A stretch of 33,951 nucleotides of DNA from Methanosarcina sp. UBA289 (GTDB lineage: Archaea > Halobacteriota > Methanosarcinia > Methanosarcinales > Methanosarcinaceae): NCBI GenBank assembly GCA_002496565.1, contig DAKJ01000015.1:256694-290644 (forward strand), written 5' to 3'. Shown here in pieces: positions 8,422-16,924 of the stretch. The position numbers and the translations under genes are program-made. Below the pieces are notes generated by a model that searched no databases, was not told the DNA's origin, and saw only the letters and a program-made list of their open reading frames with translations. Numbering within the stretch: the stretch's first letter is position 1; each line of letters starts with the position of its first letter.

Positions 8422-8465
8422 CCCGAGTCCCGTCTCGGGAGGACGGTGCCCTTTTCGCTTCGCTC
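8422..8465 (-). repeat. Dispersed hairpin repeat, copy A
   Basis: On the minus strand this 44-base element begins GAGCGAAGCGAAAAGGG and ends CCCGAGACGGGACTCGGG. It nearly matches the element at 21808-21852. It can form CCCGAG/CTCGGG or a GTC-rich alternative stem. It sits between the DUF460 stop and the UPF0280 start. It may act as a terminator or mRNA-processing hairpin. Confidence 0.85.
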
Positions 8466-8527
8466 AAGAGGGCTGAATTTTGGGTAAGAGACATCATTTT
8501 CAATTCTCTGAAAAGGACTGATTTACC

Positions 8528-8558
8528 TGAGTCCTGTCTCGAGAGTGGGATGTTATGC
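8528..8558 (-). repeat. Dispersed hairpin repeat, degenerate copy
   Basis: On the minus strand CTCGAGACAGGACTCAGG resembles the CCCGAGACGGGACTCGGG core of the better copies but has several mismatches. It lies directly upstream of copy A, just after the DUF460 stop. The stem CTGAGTCCTGTCTCGAG is weakened. Confidence 0.5.
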
Positions 8559-8605
8559 GAGCGAGATCAATGAGGAAACCATGGAATTTTAAAAACGAAT
8601 TTTTC

Positions 8606-10588
8606 TTAAACCAGGCCCCTGCGTCTTTCACTCTTATATTCGTCAAAGAGGCTCTGTAGTTCGTCCTGTTTGGCTTTGTGGCGTTTCGCATCAGCTTCTT
8701 TTTCCCAGGATTCGATTGCGGCTTTGAGGGTTTCAGGTTCGACCATTGCAAAATCTTCAGCTCTTTCGAGCTGAATATTATTTAAGACCGGCACATCTCC
8801 TTTGAAGAAAGTCTCCTCGGCTGCGTGCGAAATGTCCTCAAGGATGATTACGGCTCGGACTCCGGCTTCTACAAGGATTTGAGCGGTTGCAGCTCCGCCT
8901 CCGCTTGGATTCTCAAGGAAAACGACATCACCTGTCCTAAGCCCGTATTTTTCCTTCGTTTCGGCAATGGATTCCTTAGTAAAGGCAGCAATAACTTTAA
9001 CAGCCGTACCTTCGCCGCGGACTTCCATCTTCTGAATTTTACGCAATTTGTTGCTTCTGCGCCGCAGTTCCTTTACGGTTTTGCTTTTATGGCTGACCTC
9101 TTTTTTCAGGCTTTCAATGGTTTCGTCCCTGATCTTGATTTCTTTTGATTTCCGGATTTCGCTGTAAGCTTCTTTTTTGAAGCTGTTCAACCTTGACTCA
9201 AGCTTTGAGATTTTTCGGTCTTTTGCAATCAGTTCCTTCTTTAATTCTTCAAGGTATTCCTGAAGATTCTGAATCTGTTCGCTCTGCCGCTGGACAGTTT
9301 CCCTCATTTTCAGGAGGGATTCGTCAACTGACCTGTCCTCCGGTTTTTCGGCATGATCTCTTAGCCTTGGTTTTTCAGGTTCGCTCGACTCCCGGACTTT
9401 TTCAATTGCAGCCTCTATGGAAGCTCCACGGATTACATAAAATTTTATCAGCTCAATGTCTGCATTCTGCGGAGCTTTCTTTTCAATCCGGGTAAATATA
9501 TTCTTGTAACTCCTGTAGGTGAGAAGAGCCGCAGTCAGTGCATCTCTTTCATGGTCGTTTGAGTAGCCAAAAGTTTTTCCAAGCGCAATTTTTTCTTCGG
9601 CAGAAACCTCTATTCCGGGACTTGCAGGTACGGCATTGAAGCTTCTTCGAATTTTCTCAACCGATCCAGGCATTGGAGTTACATCGCTGGCGATAACTGC
9701 AGGTTTTCCGTACTCTGCGATAAGTTTAACCACTTCGTCAGGAGCCATTCCCCTAGAACTTTTCAAGTAAAGAAGATCTCCATCAAGAGAAAGAATCGCT
9801 ATTCCCACGGTTGTGCCAGGGTCGATTCCCACGATTGTAAACTTACGTCTTGGGTTCTTCGGTTTAAGGGGAACGTATCGGATTTTATCGCGTTCAACAC
9901 TTCTTACGCTTACCTGAGCATCATTACTTGCCATTGGATGTATCGGTATCTCTCCGCGTTTCGCATAAACAGTGAATTCAGACCTGACATAGCCTCCGAA
10001 GCCTTTTACGTTTACGGCTTCGAACCTGATGCCTTTTTCCCTGGAAAGATCTTTCAGGGCATTTTCAATCTCTCTACTCCTTTGTAGCACAGCTCCGTGT
10101 ACTTTTCTACGGTACCGGTTCTGGCTCCAGCCGCCCCTTCCCAGGGAACGGGCTCTACTGACTTTGATCTTTGTAATATCTTCAAAAAGGGAAACTTCAT
10201 GCCCAATTCCCATATCTGCGAGGCGGGCACATATTTCAGCTTCGTCGTTGGGGTTTTCAGGGTCAAAAGAAAGCCCGTTTTTCCTTGCAAGCCTGACAAG
10301 TGGTTCGGGATGCAGTCCGCCTGTGACCTGAACCAGTTTAACACCCTCAGGCAGCCGTTCCATAAGAGAAAGGAGCTCGCTTCGGTCGGCCGCAAGCTCA
10401 AAAATATTGTCAACAGCTATTATTTCCGGCCTTTCCCTCTGGATCATATTAAAGATCTTCTGGCGACGGAGCATACTTTGATGGGAAACTTCTCCGTCTT
10501 TTAGGATAGCAAGTGCGTATCTGGGAAGTTCCTTTGCCCTGGGAGAGCCCCGAGCAATATCAATTCCATAGATAATCTTTTTTTGCAT
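8606..10588 (-). CDS. DUF460 protein with RuvC/RNase H-like domains and a coiled coil
   Basis: The 660-residue protein belongs to the archaeal DUF460 family, whose biological role is unknown. The first part (1-150) starts with IIYGIDIARG and has IIAVDNIFEL around Asp60. The second part (about 249-395) has the RuvC/YqgF-like signature IVGIDPGTTVGIAIL with Asp256, a second acidic strand near Asp301 and HERDALTAALL near Asp349, as expected for RNase H-fold nucleases. A long charged coiled coil covers about 425-520. The C-terminal part (525-660) has VFLENPSGGGAATAQILVEAG and ends in a basic Arg-rich tail. This suggests a nucleic-acid-related protein, but the reaction is inferred only from the fold. 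It is transcribed toward UPF0280. Confidence 0.85.
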   Translation of the reverse strand: MQKKIIYGIDIARGSPRAKELPRYALAILKDGEVSHQSMLRRQKIFNMIQRERPEIIAVDNIFELAADRSELLSLMERLPEGVKLVQVTGGLHPEPLVRLARKNGLSFDPENPNDEAEICARLADMGIGHEVSLFEDITKIKVSRARSLGRGGWSQNRYRRKVHGAVLQRSREIENALKDLSREKGIRFEAVNVKGFGGYVRSEFTVYAKRGEIPIHPMASNDAQVSVRSVERDKIRYVPLKPKNPRRKFTIVGIDPGTTVGIAILSLDGDLLYLKSSRGMAPDEVVKLIAEYGKPAVIASDVTPMPGSVEKIRRSFNAVPASPGIEVSAEEKIALGKTFGYSNDHERDALTAALLTYRSYKNIFTRIEKKAPQNADIELIKFYVIRGASIEAAIEKVRESSEPEKPRLRDHAEKPEDRSVDESLLKMRETVQRQSEQIQNLQEYLEELKKELIAKDRKISKLESRLNSFKKEAYSEIRKSKEIKIRDETIESLKKEVSHKSKTVKELRRRSNKLRKIQKMEVRGEGTAVKVIAAFTKESIAETKEKYGLRTGDVVFLENPSGGGAATAQILVEAGVRAVIILEDISHAAEETFFKGDVPVLNNIQLERAEDFAMVEPETLKAAIESWEKEADAKRHKAKQDELQSLFDEYKSERRRGLV

Positions 10589-11098
10589 GAGCGTCTATAT
10601 TTTATTTTCTATAGAATATATATTTAACTGCACTCGTTTTTATTATTTAAAATTATTCATTATTATGGTCTTTATAGTTCTTTTTATGCCTTTAAGGAAA
10701 AACGGCCACATTCTGGATAGCCTTTCCAGGTGATATCCGAATAGAACAGGTTCGAACACAGTTTATAAATTGTGGACTTGCTCCAAAGTTACTTGCTCCA
10801 AAGGAATATTGCTTTCTCAATTTTTAAATTAGAGTTAATTTACGATAAGCAACCTTGCCTTTTACTGTTCAAGCATACAGATTTCTAAAAATGAAATGGA
10901 CATTGAATAAAGTATTTAGGATACTGAAACGAAGCACTCAAAACATTGAGGAATAAAGTACTCAAGGCTGCTGAGGAATTAAATTGCCCATAAAAAGAAA
11001 TTAGAGGAATGCAGAGCCGCAACTCTACCTAAAAGGTCTCAATCCTCCAGATAGGACTCGGGTGACGGAAATCAGGAGGCTATTTGGGCTGCCTGTCT
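10589..11098. other. Intergenic region between hcp and the DUF460 gene
   Basis: This 510-bp stretch has no convincing gene. It includes the DUF460 promoter area, with AT-rich sequence (tatagaatatatattt) just upstream of its start. It also holds a degenerate copy of the dispersed hairpin repeat at 11043-11064. Confidence 0.45.
11043..11064 (+). repeat. Dispersed hairpin repeat, degenerate copy near the hcp 3' end
   Basis: TCCTCCAGATAGGACTCGGG matches the TCCTCCCGAGACGGGACTCGGG core of the repeat family with a few changes. It is 35 bp beyond the hcp stop and oriented opposite to that gene. Confidence 0.5.
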
Positions 11099-12754
11099 TC
11101 ATGCCTTTTTCAGAAGCACTTTTAGATCCTCTTCAACTGTTGTATTGGGCCTGAGATTAAAGTTTTCAACCAGCACTTTAACAACATTGGGTGAAAGGAA
11201 AGCCGGGAGTGTCGGGCCTAGAGTGATATTCTTTACACCGAGGCTCAGGAGGGCGAGAAGCACAAGCACAGCTTTTTGTTCGTACCAGGCTATATTGTAG
11301 GATACAGGCAGGTCATTTATATCCTCAAGCCCGAAAGCCTCTGCAAGTTTTTGGGCTATTACCACAAGCGAATAGGAGTCGTTGCACTGACCGGCATCGA
11401 TTACTCTCGGAATTCCTTCGATATCGCCCAGATCAAGTTTGTTATAGCGGTATTTGGCGCAGCCTGCGGTCAAGATCACGGTATCTTCAGGGAGAGCTTT
11501 TGCAAAATCGGTATAGTAAGCCCTTTCCTTGTGTCTGCCATCGCAGCCTGCCATGACCATGAACCTGCTTATTTTTCCGGTCTTTATTGCATCTATAATT
11601 TTATCTGCAACCGAAAGAGCTGCCTCGTGTGCAAAACCTGCGGTTATAGTTCCGCTTTCGATCGGCTCGGGAGGCTTGCTTGTTTTTGCCTGCTCGATGA
11701 GAGGGGTGAAATCCTTTGTACCGTCTTCTTTTTCGTAGATGTGGGTGAGCCCTTCAAATCCAACGACCCCTGTAGTATAAATCCGATTTTTATACGATTC
11801 TCTTGGAGGAATTATGCAGTTTGTAGTCATGAGGATTGGGCCGTTGAACTTTTCGAATTCTTCGTTCTGTTTCCACCAGGCATTCCCGTAATTGCCTGCG
11901 AAGTTATCGTACTTCTTGAAGGCAGGATAGGCATTTGCAGGCAGCATTTCTCCATGTGTATAAATGTCAATTCCTGTGTCCTTTGTCTGCTCAAGAAGTT
12001 GTTCCAGATCCCGAAGGTCGTGTCCGCTGATCAGGATTCCTGGCCTGTTTCTCACACCTATATTAACAACTGTAGGCTCAGGGTTTCCATAGGTTTCAGT
12101 GTTTGCCTTATCAAGCAGGGCAAGGACGGATACGCCTTTTTGTCCGCATTCCAGAACAAGGCCAAGCAGGGCTTCAACTCCCAGACGGTCGTCAACAGTC
12201 GAAACCAGCCCTTTTTCTATGAATTCGTAAATTGCTTCATCCTTGTATCCCAGGACGTAAGCGTGGTGAGCATAAGCAGCCAGTCCTTTCAGGCCATAAG
12301 TCAGAAGTTCTCTAAGAGACCGAATATCCTCGTCCTGTGTGGAATGGACAGCAACATCCATATTCTCTACACTGTCCGGAGTAACCGTAGCCACAGCAGG
12401 TAATTCTTTTTCGACAGCTAAATCTTCGGCTGGCAGTTTTCCCTTAATCTCATCTCTGAGCTTGAATCCTTTGTTTATTAGAGACTCAATTTCTCGCCTG
12501 TCAAAATTGGTGTTCGTCAGAGTCGCAAAGAAACTGTCAAGCAAAAACCTGTCTGTTGTTTCTTCATTCAGGCCTGCAGCCCTTGCCTTAAGGTTATAGA
12601 AAGATATGCTTTTAAGGACATAGATCAGCCTGTCCTGGAGATCTGCAACTTCTCCTTTTTTACCACATACTCCGTTTTTAGTACAACCTTTTACGTTCAG
12701 CGCTTCCTGGCATTGATTACAGAACATTTTGTTTACCCCAAAATTATCTATCAC
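11099..12754 (-). CDS. hcp: Hybrid cluster protein (hydroxylamine reductase), class I
   Basis: The protein is about 550 residues long and matches class I Hcp. These cytoplasmic iron-sulfur enzymes reduce hydroxylamine or nitric oxide and are linked to nitrosative and oxidative stress. The N-terminal cluster motif is MFCNQCQEALNVKGCTKNGVC (spacing C-x2-C-x8-C-x5-C). Hybrid-cluster ligands are all visible: His in ISGHDLRD, Glu in THGEMLPA, Cys in MTTNCIIPP, the persulfide Cys in MAGCDGRHK, Cys in TAGCAKYRY, Cys in DAGQCNDSY, and Glu plus Lys in WYEQKAV. The likely start is Met10 (12727), since family members begin MFC and a GGGGT site lies 7 nt before it. Nine extra residues would be added by the 12754 ATG. 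It is divergent from ppcA, separated by a long intergenic region. Confidence 0.95.
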   Translation of the reverse strand: MIDNFGVNKMFCNQCQEALNVKGCTKNGVCGKKGEVADLQDRLIYVLKSISFYNLKARAAGLNEETTDRFLLDSFFATLTNTNFDRREIESLINKGFKLRDEIKGKLPAEDLAVEKELPAVATVTPDSVENMDVAVHSTQDEDIRSLRELLTYGLKGLAAYAHHAYVLGYKDEAIYEFIEKGLVSTVDDRLGVEALLGLVLECGQKGVSVLALLDKANTETYGNPEPTVVNIGVRNRPGILISGHDLRDLEQLLEQTKDTGIDIYTHGEMLPANAYPAFKKYDNFAGNYGNAWWKQNEEFEKFNGPILMTTNCIIPPRESYKNRIYTTGVVGFEGLTHIYEKEDGTKDFTPLIEQAKTSKPPEPIESGTITAGFAHEAALSVADKIIDAIKTGKISRFMVMAGCDGRHKERAYYTDFAKALPEDTVILTAGCAKYRYNKLDLGDIEGIPRVIDAGQCNDSYSLVVIAQKLAEAFGLEDINDLPVSYNIAWYEQKAVLVLLALLSLGVKNITLGPTLPAFLSPNVVKVLVENFNLRPNTTVEEDLKVLLKKA

Positions 12755-13280
12755 GAGATTTTCTGTTTATCCAACTCTAAAATTTTCAGTTATTCCTAAA
12801 CTCTTTTAATCATTTAGCACACAAAACTATTTTGATGCCGGTATCTTTAGTATACCATAGAATAAAAGATGCCAACTAATATATAGAAGACAGTTTCGAG
12901 GTGGGTACTGGATTTTTCAAGCTCTCAGATTTTCGATTTCATCTTGGTAATTTTGCACGGTTTGTTTACAGAATTATCTTTTCTCCTGAAACTTCAGGTG
13001 TAAGTCTCAGTAATTTTATTATTCAGGCTCTAAATGTCAACCTATTGTAAACGGAAACATTTATCACAGAGTAAACAATATGCTTCGATGCCGTTTTACA
13101 CTAAACTAGTGGTTAACAATAACGCAATTTACTTGCCACTCACTAAAAGAATTACAAGTTTCGCAATAAATCCATTATCAGGTTCAGTATCAAAAATTCG
13201 TAGCGAGCTCCACAGAAAATTCAATAGTAGGTTCAGCAGCAAGTTAAAAGCTAAGCTTTACGCAGTGAGGATTTAATTTC
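12755..13280. promoter_or_regulatory. Long divergent control region between hcp and ppcA
   Basis: A TATA-like palindrome (taatatatag, 12876-12885) could serve hcp on the minus strand as CTATATATTA, giving a leader of roughly 130 nt. The ppcA side is more than 350 bp long. An 80-codon frame (13034-13276) ending just before ppcA has no family match and is probably chance. ppcA itself has a GTGAGG ribosome site 10 nt before its ATG. Confidence 0.4.
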
Positions 13281-14861
13281 ATGAACAGAAAAACCAATTT
13301 TCCAAAGGTTATGTGTACTCAGCATCCTGACGCGGCGTCAAAATATATCGCGACACAGGAAGAGCCGGGAGAAGCTATAGAGGCTGCAAAGGTATTCGGC
13401 TGTGACGAGTATATGCCGGATTACGAAGGGAAGGCCACACCGTACCATCAGAATGTTCAGATCGTATTAAAACTCATAGAAGAGACGGATCTTGTTCCCG
13501 GAAAGGATGTTGTCATTACTCCCAGGGCTCCTAGTGCAGTTCAGGAAAACCGATTCAGGCAGCTCATGGTTATGATGTCAATTGCTGAGGCTAATCACGA
13601 TGCCCTCAAATATTCGGATGTTCAGGCAATCAATGAGTTCGTTCATCCAATGACAGGCAGTGTCAAGGAAATTATTGAAGCTCAGCAGCACATGGTAGAT
13701 ATAAGCGAGCTTTCAAAAAAGGAATTTGGTTTCTCAATGGAAGTTCCCCGCATAATTCCACTTATTGAGGATGCTCCTGCACTGCTGCACGCAAAAGAAC
13801 TTGCAGGAAATACGATTCTTGCCTGGAAAGAACACTTCGGGACAGTTCCTGACGAATTCAGGGTGTTTCTGGGCAAATCCGACTCTGCCCTTTCCTTCGG
13901 GCACGTTGCGAGCACGCTTTCATGCAAATGCGCAATAAACGGGATTTCCGAGCTAAATTCCGAACTTGATACCCAAACTGGCATTATATTCGGAGCAGGA
14001 ACGCTGCCTTTCAGAGGGCATCTGGACTTGAAGAACGCTGAAAACTTTTTCAGAGAATATCGGGGAATCGGAACCATTACTCTTCAGTCCGCGCTCAGGT
14101 ATAGCCATAAAAAAGGGGACGCTGAGGCTCTGGTAAACCTTGCAAAAGAGAGGTTGCCTGAAACGCCTGAAGTCTTTTCAGCCGAAGAAAAAGAAGAAAT
14201 AGTAAACCTTATTGGGATATTTGGAGCAAGCTACAGCCGGATTCTCAGGCAACTGGCTCCCACGATAAACCAGATAGCTGACCTTCTTCCCCAGCAGCGG
14301 GATCGTCTTATGAGCAAAGGGACAGGCGGTTATTCGAGAAGTGCTCCTGACATATCAGGTCTGGTCAAACTTTGCCGTACTGACATCGGAAAAGAGCTTG
14401 AAGCCAGCATGCCTGCTGAAAATCTTCACCTTCCTAGGGCAATCAAGTTTACAGGTGCTCTCTACTCCATAGGCTTGCCTCCGGAATTTATAGGCACAGG
14501 TCGTGCCCTTGAAAAGGCACGGGAAAAACTCGGAGAAGCCACCTGTGAAAACTTGCTTATAAAATACTTCCCCTCCCTTGCAGATGACCTGAACTTTGCA
14601 TCCGGATATCTGGATCTCAATGTAGCTTCCCGCTTCCTATCCGGGGAATGTCTGAAGGAAGTCCGTAAAGACATCGAAATTCTACGTGATACCTTTGATC
14701 TTGAAACCAGTCCCGAACCTTCGTACCGTATTCTGGTGGAAATGATGCAGCCTGACCTCCTGCAGGCAGGAAGCAAAGGAAACTGCATGGATGAGGAAGT
14801 TTCCCAGCTTGTATGCTCTACCCTCACCAAAATGGGAAAAATAAGAAAGGCACTCGGTTAA
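13281..14861 (+). CDS. ppcA: Archaeal-type phosphoenolpyruvate carboxylase
   Basis: The 526-residue protein is the short archaeal PEP carboxylase (about half the bacterial length). It converts PEP and bicarbonate to oxaloacetate plus phosphate and so feeds the partial TCA cycle and aspartate/glutamate synthesis. The opening is typical (NFPKVMCTQHPDAASKYIAT), with ATPYHQNVQ and GKDVVITPRAPSAVQENRFR following. The central FRVFLGKSDSALSFGHVAST region and KGTGGYSRSAPDISGLV near residues 350-365 are characteristic catalytic loops. The ATG is preceded by GTGAGG. A T-rich terminator follows the stop. Bicarbonate is its substrate and a carbonic anhydrase lies at 23.7 kb, but the two genes are not in an operon. 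Confidence 0.95.
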   Translation: MNRKTNFPKVMCTQHPDAASKYIATQEEPGEAIEAAKVFGCDEYMPDYEGKATPYHQNVQIVLKLIEETDLVPGKDVVITPRAPSAVQENRFRQLMVMMSIAEANHDALKYSDVQAINEFVHPMTGSVKEIIEAQQHMVDISELSKKEFGFSMEVPRIIPLIEDAPALLHAKELAGNTILAWKEHFGTVPDEFRVFLGKSDSALSFGHVASTLSCKCAINGISELNSELDTQTGIIFGAGTLPFRGHLDLKNAENFFREYRGIGTITLQSALRYSHKKGDAEALVNLAKERLPETPEVFSAEEKEEIVNLIGIFGASYSRILRQLAPTINQIADLLPQQRDRLMSKGTGGYSRSAPDISGLVKLCRTDIGKELEASMPAENLHLPRAIKFTGALYSIGLPPEFIGTGRALEKAREKLGEATCENLLIKYFPSLADDLNFASGYLDLNVASRFLSGECLKEVRKDIEILRDTFDLETSPEPSYRILVEMMQPDLLQAGSKGNCMDEEVSQLVCSTLTKMGKIRKALG

Positions 14862-14902
14862 GTCATTTCGTTTCCTATCGGGTGACTCTTTCTTTTTTTT
14901 TC
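14853..14902 (+). terminator. Terminator after ppcA
   Basis: A weak stem (CACTCG with CGGGTG, plus AGTCA with TGACT inside) is followed by a run of ten T residues at 14893-14902. Oligo-T is the core archaeal terminator signal. It lies in the convergent gap between ppcA and the NosD-like gene. Confidence 0.6.
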
Positions 14903-15058
14903 ACTTAAGTGCTGCTGGTAGTTGCTCTCACTTTAACATGGTTCACCACTTAAGATCAGTCTTTTTCTGTGGCGTTGTCATCTTCTAAGCTGCTTTTTGA
15001 AAATACAGAATTTTTAATCGTTTTTGAGGCAGTAACGTAGTAAGATCGGAACCGGGAT

Positions 15059-16270
15059 TTATAAGATACGACTGGAATTTGCAACAGGGGGCGCCTGATG
15101 CTGCGGATTGGATACAGGTACAAGAGGTAGATTGTCCGTAAAGTTGGTTCCGTTATACTTTATGTCTGCAATTCCATTTTCATCCTTATCCTGTGTGGTT
15201 TGAGAGAAACCTGCCCCATCAGGGCTTGCCCAGAAGTTACCTCCGAGGTAGTGCCCTCCTATAATGTTTATGCCTTCTTTCTTTACTGTATTCCAGGTAT
15301 TTCTTCTGTTTCCGACTTCTACATTAAAGGTATTATTGAGATAATTATTGAATATAGTATTATTATCGCAGGCTGGACACATGGAAAGGCCTGAAACATA
15401 ATTGAAAGAAAGAATATTTCCAGAAAATGTACTGTTATCCGAGGAATTCAGATGAATGCCCCAGTTGCTTTTGCTAATAGTATTCCCCGAAATTATGCTA
15501 TAGTTTGAATGTGATATCCACATCCCGTATCGGATATTTTCCAAGATATTATTCCCTGAAATAACGCTCAGGTTTGAATTTGTCATGTAAATTCCCATAT
15601 CATTCCTGCTTATCGTATTGTTATTCAGGTTATTGCTGCTTGAATTTATGAGGTAAAAACCGTAGCCTGCGTTCCAGCCTACTATGTTTCCAGTCAGGTT
15701 ATTGTCGCTGCAATTATTCTCTAGAATAATTCCGTGATTATTTGAATCTGCGCTATTGTTTGAGAGTATATTCCCTTCCGAGTGCACGAGCTGAATTCCG
15801 TATTTTTCATTTAGATTCATTTTATTGTCTGAAATCGTGTTATTTTTTGAGTTACTCAGATATAGTCCTAGATTATTTTCCGAAAGATCATTGTTGCTTA
15901 TAGTACAGTGACTACATCCGGATAAATAGATACCTGTTACCTGGGTGGATTGGGCTGATCGGATTTTAAACCCGCTAATTGTTGTGTTATTTGCTCGTAT
16001 GTGAAATACATTTACATTCGGATTGTTCGTAGTGACTATCGTATCCTCAGGATTCCCGGATTCTGACCTTATTGTCAGGTTTTGCTTACCAATTACGACG
16101 TTTTCGGTATAGTTTCCAGGCTTTACGATTATCACATCATCTGAGCTTGTATTATTTACTGCGGCCTGTATTGATTCTCCTGGATGGACGAGAATCTCAA
16201 TCGCAGTTCCGGTACTAGAGCCTAATGTGAATATAAGAAAGGCTACTGCTAAGCTGACAAACTTGTTTAT
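15059..16270 (-). CDS. Secreted NosD-like parallel beta-helix protein lacking a standard start codon
   Basis: The protein has the repeated N-x-x-G-I-x-L/NNTISxN pattern of NosD/PbH1 right-handed beta-helix proteins, which are common at Methanosarcina surfaces. An in-frame GTG at 16133-16135 gives 358 residues but would cut the fold. Reading upstream in the same frame adds 45 codons that encode a clear signal peptide (NKFVSLAVAFLIFTLGSS) and the first strand (IEILVHPGESIQAAVNN). That extension has no ATG, GTG or TTG before the stop at 16271-16273. Its first codon is ATA (16268-16270), six bases after a GGGGGA ribosome site, where ATG would be expected. The gene therefore either uses a rare ATA start, has lost its start by one base change, or contains a sequence error. 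Function unknown; presumably an extracellular carbohydrate-binding or surface protein. Confidence 0.75.
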   Translation of the reverse strand: MNKFVSLAVAFLIFTLGSSTGTAIEILVHPGESIQAAVNNTSSDDVIIVKPGNYTENVVIGKQNLTIRSESGNPEDTIVTTNNPNVNVFHIRANNTTISGFKIRSAQSTQVTGIYLSGCSHCTISNNDLSENNLGLYLSNSKNNTISDNKMNLNEKYGIQLVHSEGNILSNNSADSNNHGIILENNCSDNNLTGNIVGWNAGYGFYLINSSSNNLNNNTISRNDMGIYMTNSNLSVISGNNILENIRYGMWISHSNYSIISGNTISKSNWGIHLNSSDNSTFSGNILSFNYVSGLSMCPACDNNTIFNNYLNNTFNVEVGNRRNTWNTVKKEGINIIGGHYLGGNFWASPDGAGFSQTTQDKDENGIADIKYNGTNFTDNLPLVPVSNPQHQAPPVANSSRIL

Positions 16271-16500
16271 TTAAATCCCCCACATTAAATACAAATTATT
16301 ATGTAATTTTTTATTAATAAACCAGAATTTAAACATTAAACCATATTAATATATTGGATTAGAATAATATCAAAATAAAGAAATAAAATTATAAAGCAAA
16401 TTATAATCAGCAGATAACTTACTAAATAGTAAGTTGTATAGAATTTTCTATTCCATCTCTGACTTACCTTTGTAAAAAGGAACTGTAATTTTCAGCCCAG

Positions 16501-16601
16501 AGAAAAACTATCTGTATGTATAATACGAAAAATTATCTGTATGCGTAACATGAAAAATTATCTTATGTATAACACCAAAAATTATCTTATGTATAACATG
16601 A
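16501..16601. repeat. 25-26-bp tandem repeat, four copies
   Basis: Four head-to-tail imperfect copies of a unit like gaaaaattatctgtatgtat occupy about 16501-16526, 16527-16551, 16552-16576 and 16577-16601. They are AT-rich and untranslated. Confidence 0.8.
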
Positions 16602-16800
16602 AGTGTTAAAACTCGACAATCTGAAAGAAATTGTTAATAAACTGTTAGTGAATCGCTGCAACACTGACAAACCATCAGTAAGCTTTTAATGAATTTTTGA
16701 AAACTCTATGTGCAGCAATTTTTTAAGGCTATTTTATGGAAAATGATCCCGAGAATAAAATAGATTAAGGAAAGTAAGTAACCTTGGGAATTGTTACTGA

Positions 16801-16842
16801 AAATATAAGATCTCAAATATAAGGTCTCAAATATAAGGTCTC
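16801..16842. repeat. 14-bp tandem repeat, three copies
   Basis: The unit aatataaggtctca is repeated at 16801-16814 (one mismatch), 16815-16828 and 16829-16842. It is followed by a T-run (agtcctattttttt). Confidence 0.85.
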
Positions 16843-16890
16843 AAGTCCTATTTTTTTGGCGCAGTGTATGAACCATTGATTTCTTACTAA

Positions 16891-16918
16891 TTAACCGTTA
16901 TGAGTTAACCGTTATGAA
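16891..16918. repeat. 14-bp direct duplication beside the RIO2 stop
   Basis: ttaaccgttatgag at 16891-16904 is repeated at 16905-16918 with one change, immediately next to the RIO2 gene end. Confidence 0.8.
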
Positions 16919-16924
16919 GCAAAG

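Larger units (their letters stand above)
16271..16924. other. AT-rich intergenic region packed with short tandem repeats
   Basis: The 650-bp gap between the RIO2 gene stop and the NosD-like start contains no recognisable gene. It holds three separate sets of short tandem duplications, listed individually, at 16501-16601, 16801-16842 and 16891-16918. Confidence 0.6.

Noticed and set aside
8500..8751. 83-codon minus-strand frame at the DUF460 3' end
   Set aside because: It overlaps the end of the DUF460 gene in another frame and covers hairpin repeats; a shadow frame.
10740..10780. tRNA-like GGTTCGAAC sequence
   Set aside because: No acceptor stem or anticodon arm could be built around it.
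11276..12403. Long (375-codon) plus-strand frame opposite hcp
   Set aside because: It is entirely antisense to the well-supported hcp gene, whose cluster ligands are all conserved; the Cys-rich peptide is a product of hcp codon usage.
13034..13276. 80-codon plus-strand frame ending just before ppcA
   Set aside because: No ribosome site, no recognisable family, basic Ser/Lys-rich peptide; more likely part of the ppcA leader.
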